The notes beneath the pieces were generated by a model that was given only the letters and a program-made list of their open reading frames with translations, had not been told where the DNA came from and did not search any database. Positions 42,603 through 42,831 of a stretch of DNA of 42,831 nt are shown in pieces (position 1 is the first letter of the stretch; the number at the start of each line of letters is the position of its first letter). Source of the DNA: an uncultured Pelagibacteraceae bacterium (lineage in GTDB: Bacteria; Pseudomonadota; Alphaproteobacteria; Pelagibacterales; AG-422-B15); the NCBI GenBank assembly GCA_902584215.1, contig CACHYW010000007.1, positions 1 to 42,831 on the forward strand, read 5' to 3'. The translations under genes were made by a program, and so were the position numbers.

Positions 42603-42831
42603 ATAAGTTCTGATTATTTTTCCGTAATAAATTTTTTTGAACTTTGCCCATTGAATTCCTTGGCAAGTTATCCATGAAAATAATTTTTTTTGGTTGCTTA
42701 TATTTAGCAATTTTATCCTTTATAAATTCAATAATTTGATTTTCATCGTTTTTATCATCATTTACTATAACAGCTGCAACAACTGCCTCACCAAAATCAG
42801 AATGTTGTAATCCAAAAACGGCAGACTCTAA
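42592..42831 (-). CDS. Acyl-CoA synthetase (AMP-forming), malonyl-CoA synthetase-like, C-terminal end (5' truncated)
   Basis: Translating the minus strand from the right edge gives 79 residues ending at a TAG stop (42592-42594). They contain ESAVFGLQHSDFGEAVVAA, KYKQPKKIIFMDNLPRN, and SMGKVQKNLLR: the C-terminal domain of ANL-superfamily ligases, with the catalytic lysine likely in GKVQKN. LPRNxMGKVQKNxLR is typical of malonyl-CoA synthetases (MatB), which make malonyl-CoA from malonate. Most of the gene lies beyond the window, so the substrate is provisional. It overlaps the end of the alpha/beta hydrolase gene by 11 bases. Confidence 0.82.
   Translation of the reverse strand, partial: LESAVFGLQHSDFGEAVVAAVIVNDDKNDENQIIEFIKDKIAKYKQPKKIIFMDNLPRNSMGKVQKNLLRKNNQNLFKG

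Noticed and set aside
1..42831. tRNA, rRNA, CRISPR, insertion sequence, prophage or integration site
   Set aside because: All spacers are short and AT-rich. I saw no cloverleaf, regularly spaced repeats, transposase or integrase.

Overview
This window is gene-dense, AT-rich DNA with almost no spacers, from a streamlined marine-type alphaproteobacterium. The case for this group rests on an alphaproteobacterial-type LexA box (GTTC-N7-GTTC) upstream of recA, a DksA that keeps only one zinc cysteine, a heterotetrameric sarcosine oxidase operon, and pervasive start/stop overlaps. A relative of the HIMB59/AEGEAN-169 or SAR11-like clades is plausible, but taxonomy cannot be fixed without database comparison. 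I see no rRNA, tRNA, CRISPR array, insertion sequence or prophage. No spacer exceeds about 230 bases.

Layout. (1) 1-8 kb, housekeeping: the 3' part of an RND efflux pump gene, a LOG-family nucleotide hydrolase, NADP isocitrate dehydrogenase, then alaS, recA and dksA on the minus strand. (2) 8-12 kb, plus strand: a MoxR/CoxE-like ATPase-VWA pair, a DMT-type transporter and dusA. (3) 12-15 kb: a minus-strand stress/redox group (RutE-like nitroreductase, glutathione peroxidase, pirin, MDR oxidoreductase) and a plus-strand PAP2 phosphatase. (4) 15.7-31.0 kb: a tightly packed run of 15 minus-strand genes, probably one transcription unit. In transcription order it holds a DmdA/GcvT-like methyltransferase, SCO1, a cysteine-rich lipoprotein, a PCu(A)C copper chaperone, DUF2182, DUF1326, a dimethylglycine-dehydrogenase-like flavoprotein, ZapE/AFG1, a DadA-like oxidase, soxB-soxD-soxA-soxG, DUF983 and a secreted metallo-beta-lactamase-fold hydrolase. 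(5) 31.1-36.3 kb: a homocysteine S-methyltransferase divergent from that operon, a second DMT transporter, and the substrate-binding protein and double-domain permease of a glycine-betaine-type ABC transporter. (6) 36.4-42.6 kb, plus strand: the ABC ATPase heads an operon with an iron-dependent alcohol dehydrogenase, an amidase, a beta-lactamase-fold hydrolase, a VOC protein and an alpha/beta hydrolase. The window ends in the 3' part of a malonyl-CoA-synthetase-like gene.

How the genes fit together (inference from family knowledge): the right two thirds look like a quaternary-amine island. The ABC transporter imports glycine betaine or a similar osmolyte; the iron alcohol dehydrogenase could oxidise choline as GbsB does; the homocysteine methyltransferase could take the first methyl group; the dimethylglycine-dehydrogenase-like protein and SoxBDAG would take the next two onto tetrahydrofolate, leaving glycine. 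The DmdA-like protein may demethylate DMSP in parallel. The least explained parts are a copper-handling block inserted in the demethylation operon and an amidase/beta-lactamase-fold pair, reminiscent of NylA/NylB, in the transporter operon. All five convergent gene pairs in the window overlap at their 3' ends.
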